Of a DNA stretch of 64,000 nucleotides, positions 33,715 to 45,684 are shown piece after piece. Position 1 is the first letter of the stretch; each line of letters starts with the position of its first letter. The notes below the pieces were generated by a model. The model saw nothing but the letters and a program-made list of their open reading frames with translations. It made no database searches and had not been told where the DNA came from. This stretch comes from Citrus sinensis (Eukaryota; Streptophyta; Magnoliopsida; Sapindales; Rutaceae), in assembly GCF_022201045.2 (NCBI RefSeq), contig NC_068557.1, positions 5,766,001 to 5,830,000 of the forward strand, written 5' to 3'. Made by a program: the position numbers and the translations under genes.

Positions 33715-34780
33715 CAAATGTTAAAGATCTCCCTCAGATGCAAGAAGATATCAATTGCAGGAGACCTCGTCCCATAGTTGTAAATAGTGGACTGAGTTCT
33801 TAAAAGTTTAACTTACTGTAATTTCAAAATATTTGCAGACAAGGAAAAAGGAAATACGCAAACAATCTGCATAGCTTACAATCGATGTATCTTCACCACT
33901 ACTCTGACTTTAGTCGTGTTGGTTTTCTTACCGAAGGCAACATATGTGTGCAGTAACCTATTAGACGCATCCAGGCATTTGTTTGGCAGCTGGAAGTCGG
34001 AACTTATTAGCAATAATTAATCACAAGTATTCCCTTATGAATACCAAAAGGTCTTTATAATGAAAAGAGTATTAAATATTAAAAGTATAATGAACCAATA
34101 ACCATCAAAGTAGTAGGAAAATACAAACTCTTCTTGGTTCCCGTCAGACAATAACAGTTTTGTCTACACCCTTCCGTACAATGCAGAGAAACAAGTTACA
34201 TTGGGTAAAAAATAACTGAAGGTTATATACATAATACCCAAAAGGAAAATGACTCCCTGAAGGTTCAGCTGCACAGCCTCCATGAATGAACAGTTCTGCC
34301 AAATATTTTGTCAGCAGTTGCTTTGGCGAAAGATGCCATTACATCTATAAGCTTGTAATAATGTTGTTACTTGGTTGGCCAAAATTTGGATTGCCGCATT
34401 GAGCACAAGAATGCTAGTTTTTCTGCAGAGACCACATCTGCAACTTGATTTGTTGGAGTTGAGAGGCATTCGTCAATAGATCCTCCAACAGTTTATGCTG
34501 ACAATTTTGGTGACGATGATGATGCCATTGACAACAACAAGGATGATAATCAAGCTGACCTGAGATACCTGGATAGCTTCACACAGTTAAATCTGGTGTT
34601 ACCGGTTTACCCTCAGGAACAAGGGCCAACATATTTGTCATTCAGTCTTGTTGGCTAAGCCAGCTCTGCAAAGAAGAAGTCTGATCAGAATTTAACTCAA
34701 ACAATGTACTTTTATAACTAAAAATTATAGATTTTAAACCAAGCACAGCATCCAAAACCAGAGTACAGAGGCCTTTTTTA

Positions 34781-34804
34781 CCCCCCCCCCCCCCCCCCCC
34801 CCCC
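34781..34804. repeat. Poly-C run of 24
   Basis: Uninterrupted C run between the convergent DnaJ and SirB genes, downstream of the SirB stop (minus strand). Confidence 0.9.
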
Positions 34805-34932
34805 TCTTTTGTAGGACAAAAATCACAGTATAAAGTTACTTCTTCAGTTTATGGCAAATCGCCATTAGCTAACCTTCCAAAGGGACATTAACTAAACTAT
34901 TAAAGTGACTAAATTGTCTCTTGCACCTTCAC

Positions 34933-36722
34933 TTACCCGTAGAGCCTGCATCTATCTGTCCCAGCACAAACTACACACTCATCTGCGTCTCCAACTGCAT
35001 GGCTTAAACAATGTTTGATTCTGTCATTTACAACATCCTGCAATCAGAAACCACTAAAGTTCTAGATTTCAAGAGTATCTTTTTTAGGTAACTATCACTT
35101 ATTGGGTAAGGCAACTTGGTGATAACTCTTCAAGTCGGAGAAAAAGAAACGCAGATAACAGGATCATATGAAAAATACTTGTTAAAATAAGAAATCACAG
35201 GAAGAAAAGGAAAATGCACAATATAAAATACTAGGTCAGATATATTGGCAATAAACAAGAATAGTTTTCCAACTATTTCCATAACTGTGAATGACCCACA
35301 ACATGCTCATGAGTTAGAAACTAGTTTACAGTTTCAGAGACCCACTTAAAAATTTAGTTGTGAAATATGCAAAGCTCTATAGACTGGCCTAAAAAATTCA
35401 CAGTGGTCGAGCAAAAGAAAGGACAAAATTATTTACCACTAGTTGCTCATGCAAACCCAACGGTGCAGTTACAATATATGGAACACCTGGGTGCTCCTTT
35501 GCTGCTTCAGCAGTCAAGGAAGGTATATCCTGTAGAATAAAACACATCTGATGCATTTTACAAGGTATCTTTGATATTTCAACAAACGCTTTTTTAAATA
35601 GATCTACAGAAATCAATTGTGTCGATAAAAATTCAGACTAATGTTATCAAGGAAATTAGAAAGAACTACCTGGTACCAATGTCGTCCTGGGAAGAGAAAA
35701 AATGGGCTTACAATCACACGATTTGCCCCTTGCTGAACACATGAGCCAAATGCATCTTTTATTGATGGTTCAGCCAACTCCTAGTCAAAATAAAAGATAG
35801 AAAATTAAACAAGAATTTGGTCAATTTCCAATAGGATACAAAAGATAAAGCAATAGTAGACCCAAAAACCATCTATCCATTCTGAATTCTGGTGACACAT
35901 GTGTAGCACACGAACACTTCTGACCTAAGTGAACATAAAATCTTGACAGAAAAGTTGCAAAGCATCCAAACATCTTGATGATCAGAAAAAGAAATACATA
36001 ATTTTCAATCTATTGTATGAGAACGTAACCATTAGACCACCATTCAATTTTGCTCAACCTAGACACCAAATTAGATAAATTTTGATCCAGCAAACTGCAT
36101 TTCATTACAATAAAACGTAAAAGAGTAAAAATGCAAATGACATTACCATATGAGCAGGCTCTACAATTAAGTATCCAGTTTTCTCTCTAAACATGGCCAC
36201 AAACTGATCTGAAATTTAAGAAAATTCAGGCCTTAAGTACTTTAGCACTTTAGCAATAAACCAAGTTAATATTTAAACAAACCAAAACATCAAATTTCAG
36301 CCAAAAAAAAAAAAAAAGATTAAAAACCAAAATCATTGATAAAGCTTTGCAGCTTACTTAGCATGAGATTGGATTCTCTACGACGCGACCCGTGGTCAAC
36401 AATAATCACACCATCTTTATCACCAACCCCATCTCTCGAAGATGACTTTATTGACAAATGTTTTGTTCTTGAGGGACCTCTCTGCAAATTCAAAGAATTG
36501 GGATGCACCCATATGGTGTTCTTTGTTCTAACTTCGCCTATTGAACATCTACAGCAGCATTAAAGATAAAAGCAACAAACTTGTAACAATTTATTTCATT
36601 TGTTTTTTTACTTTAAATAGATTAGAACATAAAACAAATAATCTATTCATGAGACAAAGACGAAGAGATAATAACCTTTTTACAGTGAACTGAGGAGAGA
36701 GTGCCAGCGATTCCACAGACAT
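34933..36722 (-). CDS. SIRB: Sirohydrochlorin ferrochelatase, plastidial (SirB)
   Basis: Six exons on the minus strand: 36722-36676, 36548-36358, 36208-36147, 35780-35670, 35529-35437 and 35037-34933 (stop TAA); 202 aa. The enzyme inserts Fe2+ into sirohydrochlorin, the last step of siroheme synthesis in plastids. The mature part opens with DGVIIVDHGSRR, the conserved metal-binding His block. The rest tracks short plant SirB: EPAHMELAEPSIKDAFGSC, VIVSPFFLFPGRHW, DIPSLTAEAA, and a tail C-x2-C-x5-C (ECVVCAGTDRC) that ligates a [2Fe-2S] cluster in the Arabidopsis enzyme. The first 45-50 residues are Ser/Arg-rich, a likely transit peptide. An in-frame ATG at 36918-36920 would add 66 residues; the inner ATG gives a family-like length, and the upstream part looks like 5' UTR (AACGACATCGT). 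Confidence 0.93.
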
Positions 36723-37569
36723 GTTTTGATCCGCTTTCCAGGAGTTCGGAGTCTCGGAGGGCTTGTGAAGACTGCTTGTAATTTTGCAAAGAATGAGCGC
36801 AATTGAAGATGACAGAGATACGATGTCGTTTACTGGCCCAGGGTGGCATGGAAACTGAGCCCAACTTAATGAATAGGCATCGGATTCGGACTGTTGACTG
36901 TTGAGTAGCCCCTTCAACATCTTTATAACACCTTTTTCAAATTTTATTTACTAAATTACTCCCGTGTTAATTGATAAAATACAAATTCATATATTAAAAT
37001 TAACTAAATTCTCAAGAAACTTATCCTGAAAACATATTTCTCTAAGTTTTTATTTATAAAATACATACAGGTCTCAAAATCTTAAATTATTTTCTACTTA
37101 TACTAAACTCTTATCATTTAAACAAAAAATGATAATTTTTAATTAAAATTTAAAATATAAATATATAGTAAGTATATGAAGAATTTTTTTAAATAAAATT
37201 TATATGTGCATTTGATTGAATTCCCATTCTAAATTAAAAAAAAATTAATTAATATCTCGTATTTTTAATTGAAAAAGGGGTTTATTAAGAATTTTTAGAA
37301 GTGTTTGAAGATAGACTCAACTGGGATAAAAACTGGATTCCCTTGGGCCCATCAAGCAATAGAAATGACCATGAAGTAAATACACCCGTTAAATTTCTCA
37401 ATACACCCGTTCTATTTCTAAACGCATCAATCGAACAAATGGGCAAGCTTTCCCTCTTGTAATTTCACCGGCGCTATGTGAAAAATTGAGGAACTCTTCA
37501 AACATGTCATGGTCCAAATCAATTTTTTTTTGGGAAATTAAACTTATAATATAATTTCATCCTCTGAGT

Positions 37570-38308
37570 TAGGGGTGTCAAAAAAGCCCGCCCGGACTGG
37601 ACCCGGCCCAGATCCGGCCAATTCGGTCCGGGCAAAACCCAGACCGCATGCATACAAAAACCGGATCCGGGTTTGAAATTCTCAAACCCGGACATTTCCG
37701 GTCCCGGTCCGAGTTCAACACAAAAAATCCGGAACCCGGACCGGACCCGGTTTTTTAATAAATTTAAAAAAAATAAATATATTATATATAAATATATAAT
37801 TATGAATTTATGATATATTGGATGTTATTTAAATTTATTGTGTAATTATTGTGTTGTTGAATTTAATTTATTTATTTTTATATATAGATTGAATGAGTTT
37901 AAGTTAGAAATTGGATAAATTTAGGTATTAAAAAGTAGATTGAAATAATTTTTATTTATCATTTGTGCAAAATTTGTATTGTTAATGTGTTATATATTTG
38001 TATTTGACTATTTTCTTTTTTAAAATTTGAAATTGAATGAGTTTATTTGATTATTTTCTTTTTAAAAATCTGTATTGTTAGAGAAATAAAAAAAAAATTG
38101 AAGAAAAAAATTGAAAAAAAATTAAATTCATCACATGCGGGTTTAAAAAGCCCGGATCAAAACCCGGACCCGGAAGGTGCCGGGCTCAAGCCCGGACCGC
38201 ACCCGGAAAAACCGGGTTTTAACCCGGGTCCGGGTTTGCATTTCTCTCATCCCGTCCGGTCCCGGGCAACACCAAAACCCGGACCGGACCCGGATTTTGC
38301 CAAGCCTA
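37570..38308. mobile_element. GC-rich-ended hAT non-autonomous element
   Basis: 739 bp between exact 8-bp copies of CTCTGAGT (37562-37569 and 38309-38316). The inverted ends are TAGGGGTGTCAAAA and TAGGCTTGGCAAAA, a classic plant hAT form. Next to each end, about 150-170 bp are packed with CCCGG/CCGGGT motifs, while the middle is very AT-rich. No transposase is encoded. It shares its subterminal motif with the element at 47823-48245. Confidence 0.93.
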
Positions 38309-38319
38309 CTCTGAGTATA

Positions 38320-40330
38320 TTATAGCCGATTGTGAATGACTTTATATTTACGGTCATTCAAGTTCGAATTATAATAAAATGTAATTGATTTTATTAAATA
38401 TTGGAGTTGTACTTAAATTATTTATGTTCATCATGGATATTTCTATCCCCACTGAATTTATGGACCGATGTTTCTATTCTCACTAATTTAATTTTGAAAG
38501 CAAAGCACAACTCTTCTCTAAAACAGAAGCAATTTGGTGTGAATTTCAGACTTGTTGAATCTCATAAGTAGGCACCATTTTCATGAACCAGAGCCCTACG
38601 TGTCTATTTTTTTTAACTTTTGGCATCATCATTATCTAAACCAAAATTCAAATAATGATTATAAATCAAGACATCCTTATTTATTACCCTACTTAGTAGT
38701 TGCATTGCTTTTGAAATAAAAAATCACAGCTGCCGTCCTATGATATGCATATACCAGACGCTTTGAACAAATAAAACCCCTTTTATGTCTTTAACAACTA
38801 GCGTTGGTTGTTGTTAAGTTTCTTTCAACATCTTAATACTTCAGCACTTGCCCCTTTTTTAAGTTAGTCAACACCTACTTTAGTTTTCTATTCACATTGA
38901 TTGCCAATTTTTATTACTCCAACTACATTATTTTTATTATAGTATTAGTATGATATGAAGAGACAATAATGATACGAAGAAACAACAAGTGGCAGTTTAA
39001 TTTCAAATGTATCATAATATTAGTTTGTCACCAATTGAGAAATGGGTATTTAATTTTTAGACGCACGAAGGATAATATTTTAAACCATGTTTGATTTTTA
39101 TGAATTAATACCGGTTGTGTTACCTTTTTTTTAATAATGAGATTAGTTTAGTGTTAGTTTATTTTATAACAGACTGTGATGCTCCATATTGCTAGGTTTG
39201 GAATATGAAACTACTTTTGGCATTGTGTTGCTATTTGTGAATAAACTTTTATCTTTTAGATAACATTTACATACCAAAAATGTTTTGACATCGTATGAGG
39301 TAGCAGTGGAGTACGTCGAGAATTCAAATTTTACAAGGGGAAAAACTCTTTTCAAAATAAGAACATAGCCCCTCTATTTGTGTATCTAATAGGTTCATAA
39401 TTCTGCTAAAATTTTACCACCCTTATCAAGTTATCATATTGAATTTTAACCATCGCCAATGATTTATGTAGCTATTGTAGAGTTATGGATCTTCTGGATG
39501 CCACAATGGCACTTATTCATACAATTGTCTTTTGTAACTTTTTATTGAGTTTGGTAAATCATAATTGGTAATTGGTGGATAGAAATAGCAACTCTCAAGA
39601 ATTAGTATTATAAATAAAAACAAGCATTTAGAGTAAGAGGGTTGATCTAATAGATTATGCAGCACATGTAATGATGTACTGCGTTGCTCGGGTTAAATTA
39701 TGAATGTGAAACTATAGAATCCACAATACAAAATCTCTCAATTATAACTTACAACGCACGATGTCGCATACTAAATCAAATTTATAAGACATTACTATAT
39801 ACAAGAAAATTAATTTACTGTATTAGCTTCGTGCAATTTCTTTTTTACAATTTATTTTTATATTTGTAAACAATAATTTGTTTTTGTTACAATAAAAATT
39901 CAATCATTGATTCCATTACCAAAGATTTAGGGACCTATTTGATAGAAATTAATAAATTAGTGGATCCTAGTGTCATTTATTCAAAAATTGACGACAATTA
40001 ACAGAAAAAATTTCCATTAGTACCAAAATCTGAACACCTTGACAGTTCCCTAAATAAAAGATGGGGATCTAATCCCTCCACCACACGCAATAAAAGCAAT
40101 CACAACGCCATAACTAAAAAAGCAAGAAGCTGAAGCTCACTTGTCAAGCTAACTCAACTCTCAAGTCCACTCCCTGTTCAATTCAATTCAATTTCAATTT
40201 CAACAAAAAATAAATAAACAACTTCCCCGTCACTCCTCAGCCTCGAAGCCGTTAAACATTTTCAGTGGATCGCGTTTGATCTTCAGCTAAAATCTGAGAA
40301 CTCAGTTTCATGGAGTTCCACTGAAACGGC
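38320..40330. other. Intergenic, includes upstream region of the GT14 gene
   Basis: No gene recognised. The last 300 bp likely hold the promoter and 5' UTR of the glycosyltransferase, including CTGAAACGGCGTCGG just before the ATG. Confidence 0.4.
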
Positions 40331-40352
40331 GTCGGTTCTGCGCGGGAGATAA

Positions 40353-43300
40353 ATGAAGCGCAAAGTGGTGTACCAGCAGCAGCAGAAGTTTAACTATAAA
40401 TGGAAGCGGAAAGTATTCGCGGCGATTTTGTTAGGATTCTGTTTCGGCAGTTTGGTGTTGATGCAGTGTCAGTACACGCGAATCATGTCTCTACGACCTC
40501 GTTTCGTTCAGAAGCCGAAAATCGCCTTCTTATTTATCGCGAGAAATCGGCTTCCTCTCGAAATGGTTTGGGATAAGTTCTTCAAGGCACGTGTCATTCA
40601 ATACTTTTACTTATGTTATCGTATTATTAATAATAATCACACTTCAATTACAGATTAATTAGTTAAGTGTGTAATGCTGCAGGGAGAGGAGAGTAGATTC
40701 TCAATATACGTTCATTCAAGGCCTGGATTTTTGTTCAGTAAGGGAACGACTAGGTCAATTTACTTTTTGGATCGTCAAGTTAATGATAGCATACAGGTAC
40801 TTGTTATATGCAAAATTTGTTCAAAAATTTGTGCTTATTAGTTAAAGTTGTGGTAAAATTTGAATTTTGATACATGTTTAGTTCTTCTGTTGCATTTCAG
40901 GTAGATTGGGGAGGAGCGAGCATGATTGAGGCAGAGCGCATACTGCTTAGACATGCACTTGCTGATCCTTTTAACGATCGGTTTGTTTTTCTATCAGACA
41001 GGTGAGAATTGTCGATCTAAGTTGGTTTATTGAATTTTCCTTTAGTAGCTGCAATGGAAGGCCATTTTTGGAGTATTTCTGTTATCTGACACTCCATTGG
41101 CTATTTTGTTTTCTTATCAGCTGCATACCTCTTTATAACTTCAGCTATACATATAACTATATCATGTCGACATCAACTAGTTTTGTTGACAGGTTAGTTT
41201 GCCAACCATATCGTTTGTATATGTGTACATTCTTTTGTATGTCTTCAGTTATTCATTGGCTGCAATCCATTTTTGTATAATTATGTGTATGAAATGTCTT
41301 AAATGATATTTTGTTGAGTGTTGTGTTAGAGAGCTTGAGTACAGTTTATTTTGTTTATAATGCTTTCTATATCCACAATAGTAGTTAACATCTTTCTGAA
41401 TTTTATTAGAATGAGGTAGACTTGATGCTTCTGCACAAAGAAGTGAAATTTCAAAAGGCAGAGAAAATGGAAATAGAAATGTGAGGCTAACGAATTAACA
41501 TATAGATCTAATCTATATTTTAAATATAATTGAGAGAGAAGAGAGATGAAGAGTCGGTCTGTAAGGGAGACTGGATCGCCTATTTTTAGAAGTCCCTACA
41601 TATCCTAAAGAGCCAATGGAGCGTAACTGAGACGTTTATTGTACATATTTCTTTAAATTAAGTTTTTTCACCTATTTGTTGTCTAATACCTGATTCTTTG
41701 TGAAGCAGACAGTTGTATCCTAGTCTGCATATTAAGTTGTCTTATACTCTGTTAAACCGCAGCTCACGTTCACTTTAGCTTTTCCAGTTAGATTAATTTA
41801 TGTAGATTTTATGTGTCTCTACTTGGTCGAGATAGAAGCTCTTCTAAGGTTCAAATGGTTATCTATCAGTACATTGTTAAGTTGCAGTCATCCGTGAAAC
41901 TTATAAGCATGCATTATTTGGGAATTTATTAGTCACTTTTTATCCCTTTCCCTTCTATGCTATAAACAAGACCATCCAGCATCCATAGCCATATTTTAGT
42001 CCATTTCTATAGTGTAGGCATCTCCTGTACTCTGGCATGCCTGCCATAGTAATTTGGCCAATAATTATTTCTTAGTTTGGCCTTTACTTATTAGCCTGAA
42101 ACATACTTCTGAAGTGTCTAGTTTGTTGTAATAGATTTACAATTTACCCATAGTTTAGTTTTGTAAGCATCGACCATGCTTTTGATTTCTTTAAACTTCT
42201 AGGTGTAGAATTGCTAGTATATCTACCATTCTGAATTATCAAATTATTTCCATCATCAGAATCTGAAATCACAACTCTAGTTCTTGTTCTGTTTTTCATA
42301 ATGTTACTAAAGAAGTTTGTTATCGCCTGTACTTCTGTTTGCTCAATTATTTTCTGTTAGGTGATTTGACATTATGTCCATAGAAAACATAAAATGTAGT
42401 TAATAATTTATGTCAAAATGTTGTATTTTGAATCAATTATAATAGTTTATTGTCAATGCATTGCTGAAAGCAGCTTTGCTGATACAAAGGAGGGCCGTTA
42501 TAATCCGAAAATGGCTCCTGTTATTCCCATCCATAACTGGAGGAAGGGATCTCAGGTAACAGTTCAATAATATTCTGGATTATTTTTTTCTGAAGTTCAA
42601 TGTCAAACTAGCGCTGGAGTAACAATGAAATTTTATGTTTTGTGTTCTTGCAGTGGGCTGTTCTGACCAGAAAGCATGCAGAGATTGTTGTGAACGACAC
42701 CACCGTGTTTCCAATGTTTCAACAACATTGCAAGGTTAGTTCTACTTATCTAAGGCTTATATGCTGTACAGGTCCTAAGGTGTTCATATAATTAGTGAAG
42801 AATAAATATTTCAAAATATTTAACTTCTTTTTCCGATATTGTTCAGTTAACAATTTCAAAGTTTTCTTGTTTGTTTTTGACCTGATTTTTTCTGTAATTT
42901 TATCTTATCAATCTATCATGATTATGCAGAGGAAATCATTGCCTGAGTTTTGGCGGGAACACTCATTTGTAAGTTTCTTTAAATAGTACTCAGTATCTGA
43001 TTGGAAAGTTCTTTAAGTTAATTTTTTCTTTATCCATTTGCAGCCAGCTGATCCATCTAAGGAGCATAATTGTATACCAGATGAACACTATGTTCAGACT
43101 TTACTGGCTGTAAGTTAATTTGTTGTTTTGTTTTTACGCAGACCTTTTTTCATCATAAAATGGTAAATGAATTTAGGCTAGGTTGGACTAGTAAGTAGTA
43201 ACTTCTCTGCTACCAGATATATGAATCTCATAGTACCATTGGCTTCCCTTTGTAAGCTTTTTGCTCTCCAAATCCTATTAGTAACATTATTCTTTTCATA

Positions 43301-45684
43301 AGAGTAAGGCCATTTCGATGTCTTAAAGCGTTCTTTTGAAAATTCAGCAAGAAAGCCTTGAAGGAGAACTAACAAGGAGATCATTGACATATTCTTCATG
43401 GGATCTTTCATCTTCCAAAGACCATGAGCGCCGCGGATGGCATCCTGCTACGTACAAGTATGCTGATGCTACACCCCTGCTTATACAATCCATAAAGGTA
43501 TGCATCTCTCTCTCTCTCTCTCTCACACAGACATTAAGGATAACTTGCTCTCACATTATTGTGTAGCGATCCTTTGCATATGGATTTTGTACATAACTTT
43601 GCGAGTTGAAAATATTAATGTTATTATTTCCTCGTGCCACTGATACTGGCCGCTTGTTTCTTTCATCTTATCTGGGATAATACATTTTTCATAATTTCAT
43701 GTGCATTCAGTAAATACTTTAATAAGAGTGTATTGACATTAGAAGCCAAATATTATCACTCTTCTTCCGGTCATCTATCTTCCCTCCTCCCTCTCCGAAA
43801 CAAATGTTGTCCATCTGAATGAGCAACTTTTTCCTCTATCATTGTTTTCATTTTTAATGTCACCATTTAGATCTGATTAGTTTCATCTTCTTCTCTCAAG
43901 TAAACTAGAACTTACAAAGCAAGTCAACATAAGTCAGGAATTCAGAAATAGATTTCAATGTCAAACTGCATTTTCAAGTGTTCACACACCAAAAATGTTC
44001 CAAAGTCTAATAATGAAGAAATTGATCATTGAAGCGACAGCAATCGCAACTGTGCCATCAGTGCTTTGAGTAGTACAACATATTGCCCGTGGTGCCTGCT
44101 TCTACTGTGCTGCTTTTTTAATCAGCCCACTGTTAATCAGTTTTGTTGCCAATATACCTCTGCTGGAATCACTATGATATAGGACCTTCATCTTGTATAG
44201 TTGGTTCAAATTAATACAATTAGGGTGCAGTTGGCACACTATATTGTGTTACATTTTATTAACCATATTGCATTATAGTATATTGCGTTAGGGTGCATTG
44301 CATTAAGTTGTAATGCAATATTATTTTGGGGATTATTAATTTTGGAAATTAACTATTAAATAATTTTTTTATATTAATTGTTATATTATAAAAATTATTT
44401 AATAATATACTATTATCAAATAATAAAATATTACAATATTATGTTATATTATTAATAAAATTATGTTATAATTTAATTAGTTATATATATTAGTTGATAT
44501 AATGTAGTATAATTTAATACCAAATTGTAAAAATATAATGCTATATAATTATATGATATAATAAAGTTTATATTATTTTATAAATTAATATAATAGTGAA
44601 TTTTTAATTTATTTTTATTCATTTATTTGGAATGTAATTGTTTACTTTTAAATTTATTTTTAGATTAAATATTTAATAAATAATAAATGATTAAATTAAA
44701 ATACTTTTTGCGTATTCAAAGTAAAATAATTAAAATGATTTTATGAAAGTAAAATAATGTATTATCATTTATTTATTAAATATTTAGGTTTATTACTATC
44801 TTATATTATTATTTAAATTAAATTTTATTTAATAAATTTAAATTTATTGTAATTTATTAAATAATAAAAGTTAAATGATTATATTTTAAATTATAAACAA
44901 TGTTTTAACACAATACAATCTAAATCTTACCCCCATGGGTTTATTTTATACGCCTTTTATTGTATTAGCCACTTTTTAAGTGCAGTTCAATACAACTAGA
45001 AATTGCACCAAAAAATGGGTTAGTATAAGAAATTAAGAACAGTGTTTTAATGCAATACAATACAGTGTAACAGCTTCCAAAGCACCCTTACAAAATTAAA
45101 ATAGTTTATACATAAAAACTTATCTGTTACAGAAACTTCGAATATGTTTTACAAAGCAAGTTAGCACCTTCATTATGGTCGGATTAAGAGGAAAGTTATA
45201 ATTTTAGGGATTTTACTTAGGTTTTTCCCATAATAATTATGTTGGTTTTAAAGTTCACATCTCGCATTCAAGATTCAGGATGATAATCTGGTAAATCCAC
45301 AGGAAAATTTTCCCTTGGCACTCCCATGGTATTCGACCTTAGTCCAAATCACCTTGGTGAAAATTTTATTGGTTGTTCCCCAGTTATTATAAATTGATAC
45401 TTTCAATATTGACTAGGAGATAAATTCAAAAGCATTAAATACAAGCAGAAAATTCAATTCAGAATGTCAGTGAATATTATTCGTACTTATCAATTGAGGG
45501 GATACATTGTAAAGAATTTTGATGATTCTGACAGGAAATTGATAATATCTATTATGAGACTGAGCATCGAAGAGAATGGTGCAGTGACAAAGGGAAACCA
45601 TCATCATGCTTCCTTTTTGCCAGAAAATTTACCAGGCCTGCTGCACTTCGCCTTCTGACCATGGTAAATCTTCCTCATATATAA
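40353..45684 (+). CDS. GT14 family glycosyltransferase, BC10-like (core-2/I-branching)
   Basis: Ten exons: 40353-40586, 40683-40796, 40901-41001, 41121-41192, 42474-42555, 42654-42734, 42930-42968, 43044-43109, 43348-43497 and 45535-45684; 362 aa. Residues 1-20 are basic and about 21-39 form a membrane anchor (VFAAILLGFCFGSLVLM), giving a type II Golgi topology. The Branch domain follows: KIAFLFIARNRLP, YVHSRPGF, VDWGGASMIEAERILLRHAL, FVFLSDSCIPLYNF, SFADTKEGRYNPKM, WRKGSQWAVLTRKHAE, NCIPDEHYVQTLL, ELTRRSLTYSSWD and CFLFARKFTRPAALRLL. This is the plant DUF266 group that includes rice BC10, needed for normal cell walls and arabinogalactan glycosylation; substrate here is unknown. Intron 1 needs a GC donor (AAG/GCACGT). 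Exon 7 is only 39 nt. Intron 9 holds a Harbinger-type element. Confidence 0.93.
43505..43524. repeat. (CT)n tract
   Basis: About ten CT units just inside intron 9 of the GT14 gene. Confidence 0.8.
44223..45087. mobile_element. PIF/Harbinger-type element in a GT14 intron
   Basis: 865 bp flanked by TTA (44220-44222 and 45088-45090). Ends are GGGTGCAGTTGGCACAC and, inverted, GGGTGCTTTGGAAGCTG. The termini carry related ATTGTGTTACATT and TGTAATGCAATA motifs, and the middle is almost pure A/T. A TTA duplication with GGGTGC...TTGG ends fits Harbinger/Tourist elements. It makes up about 40% of intron 9. Confidence 0.85.

Noticed and set aside
38047..38325. Open frame rich in Pro-Gly
   Set aside because: Lies in the CCGGGT array of the hAT element and starts in AT-rich DNA.
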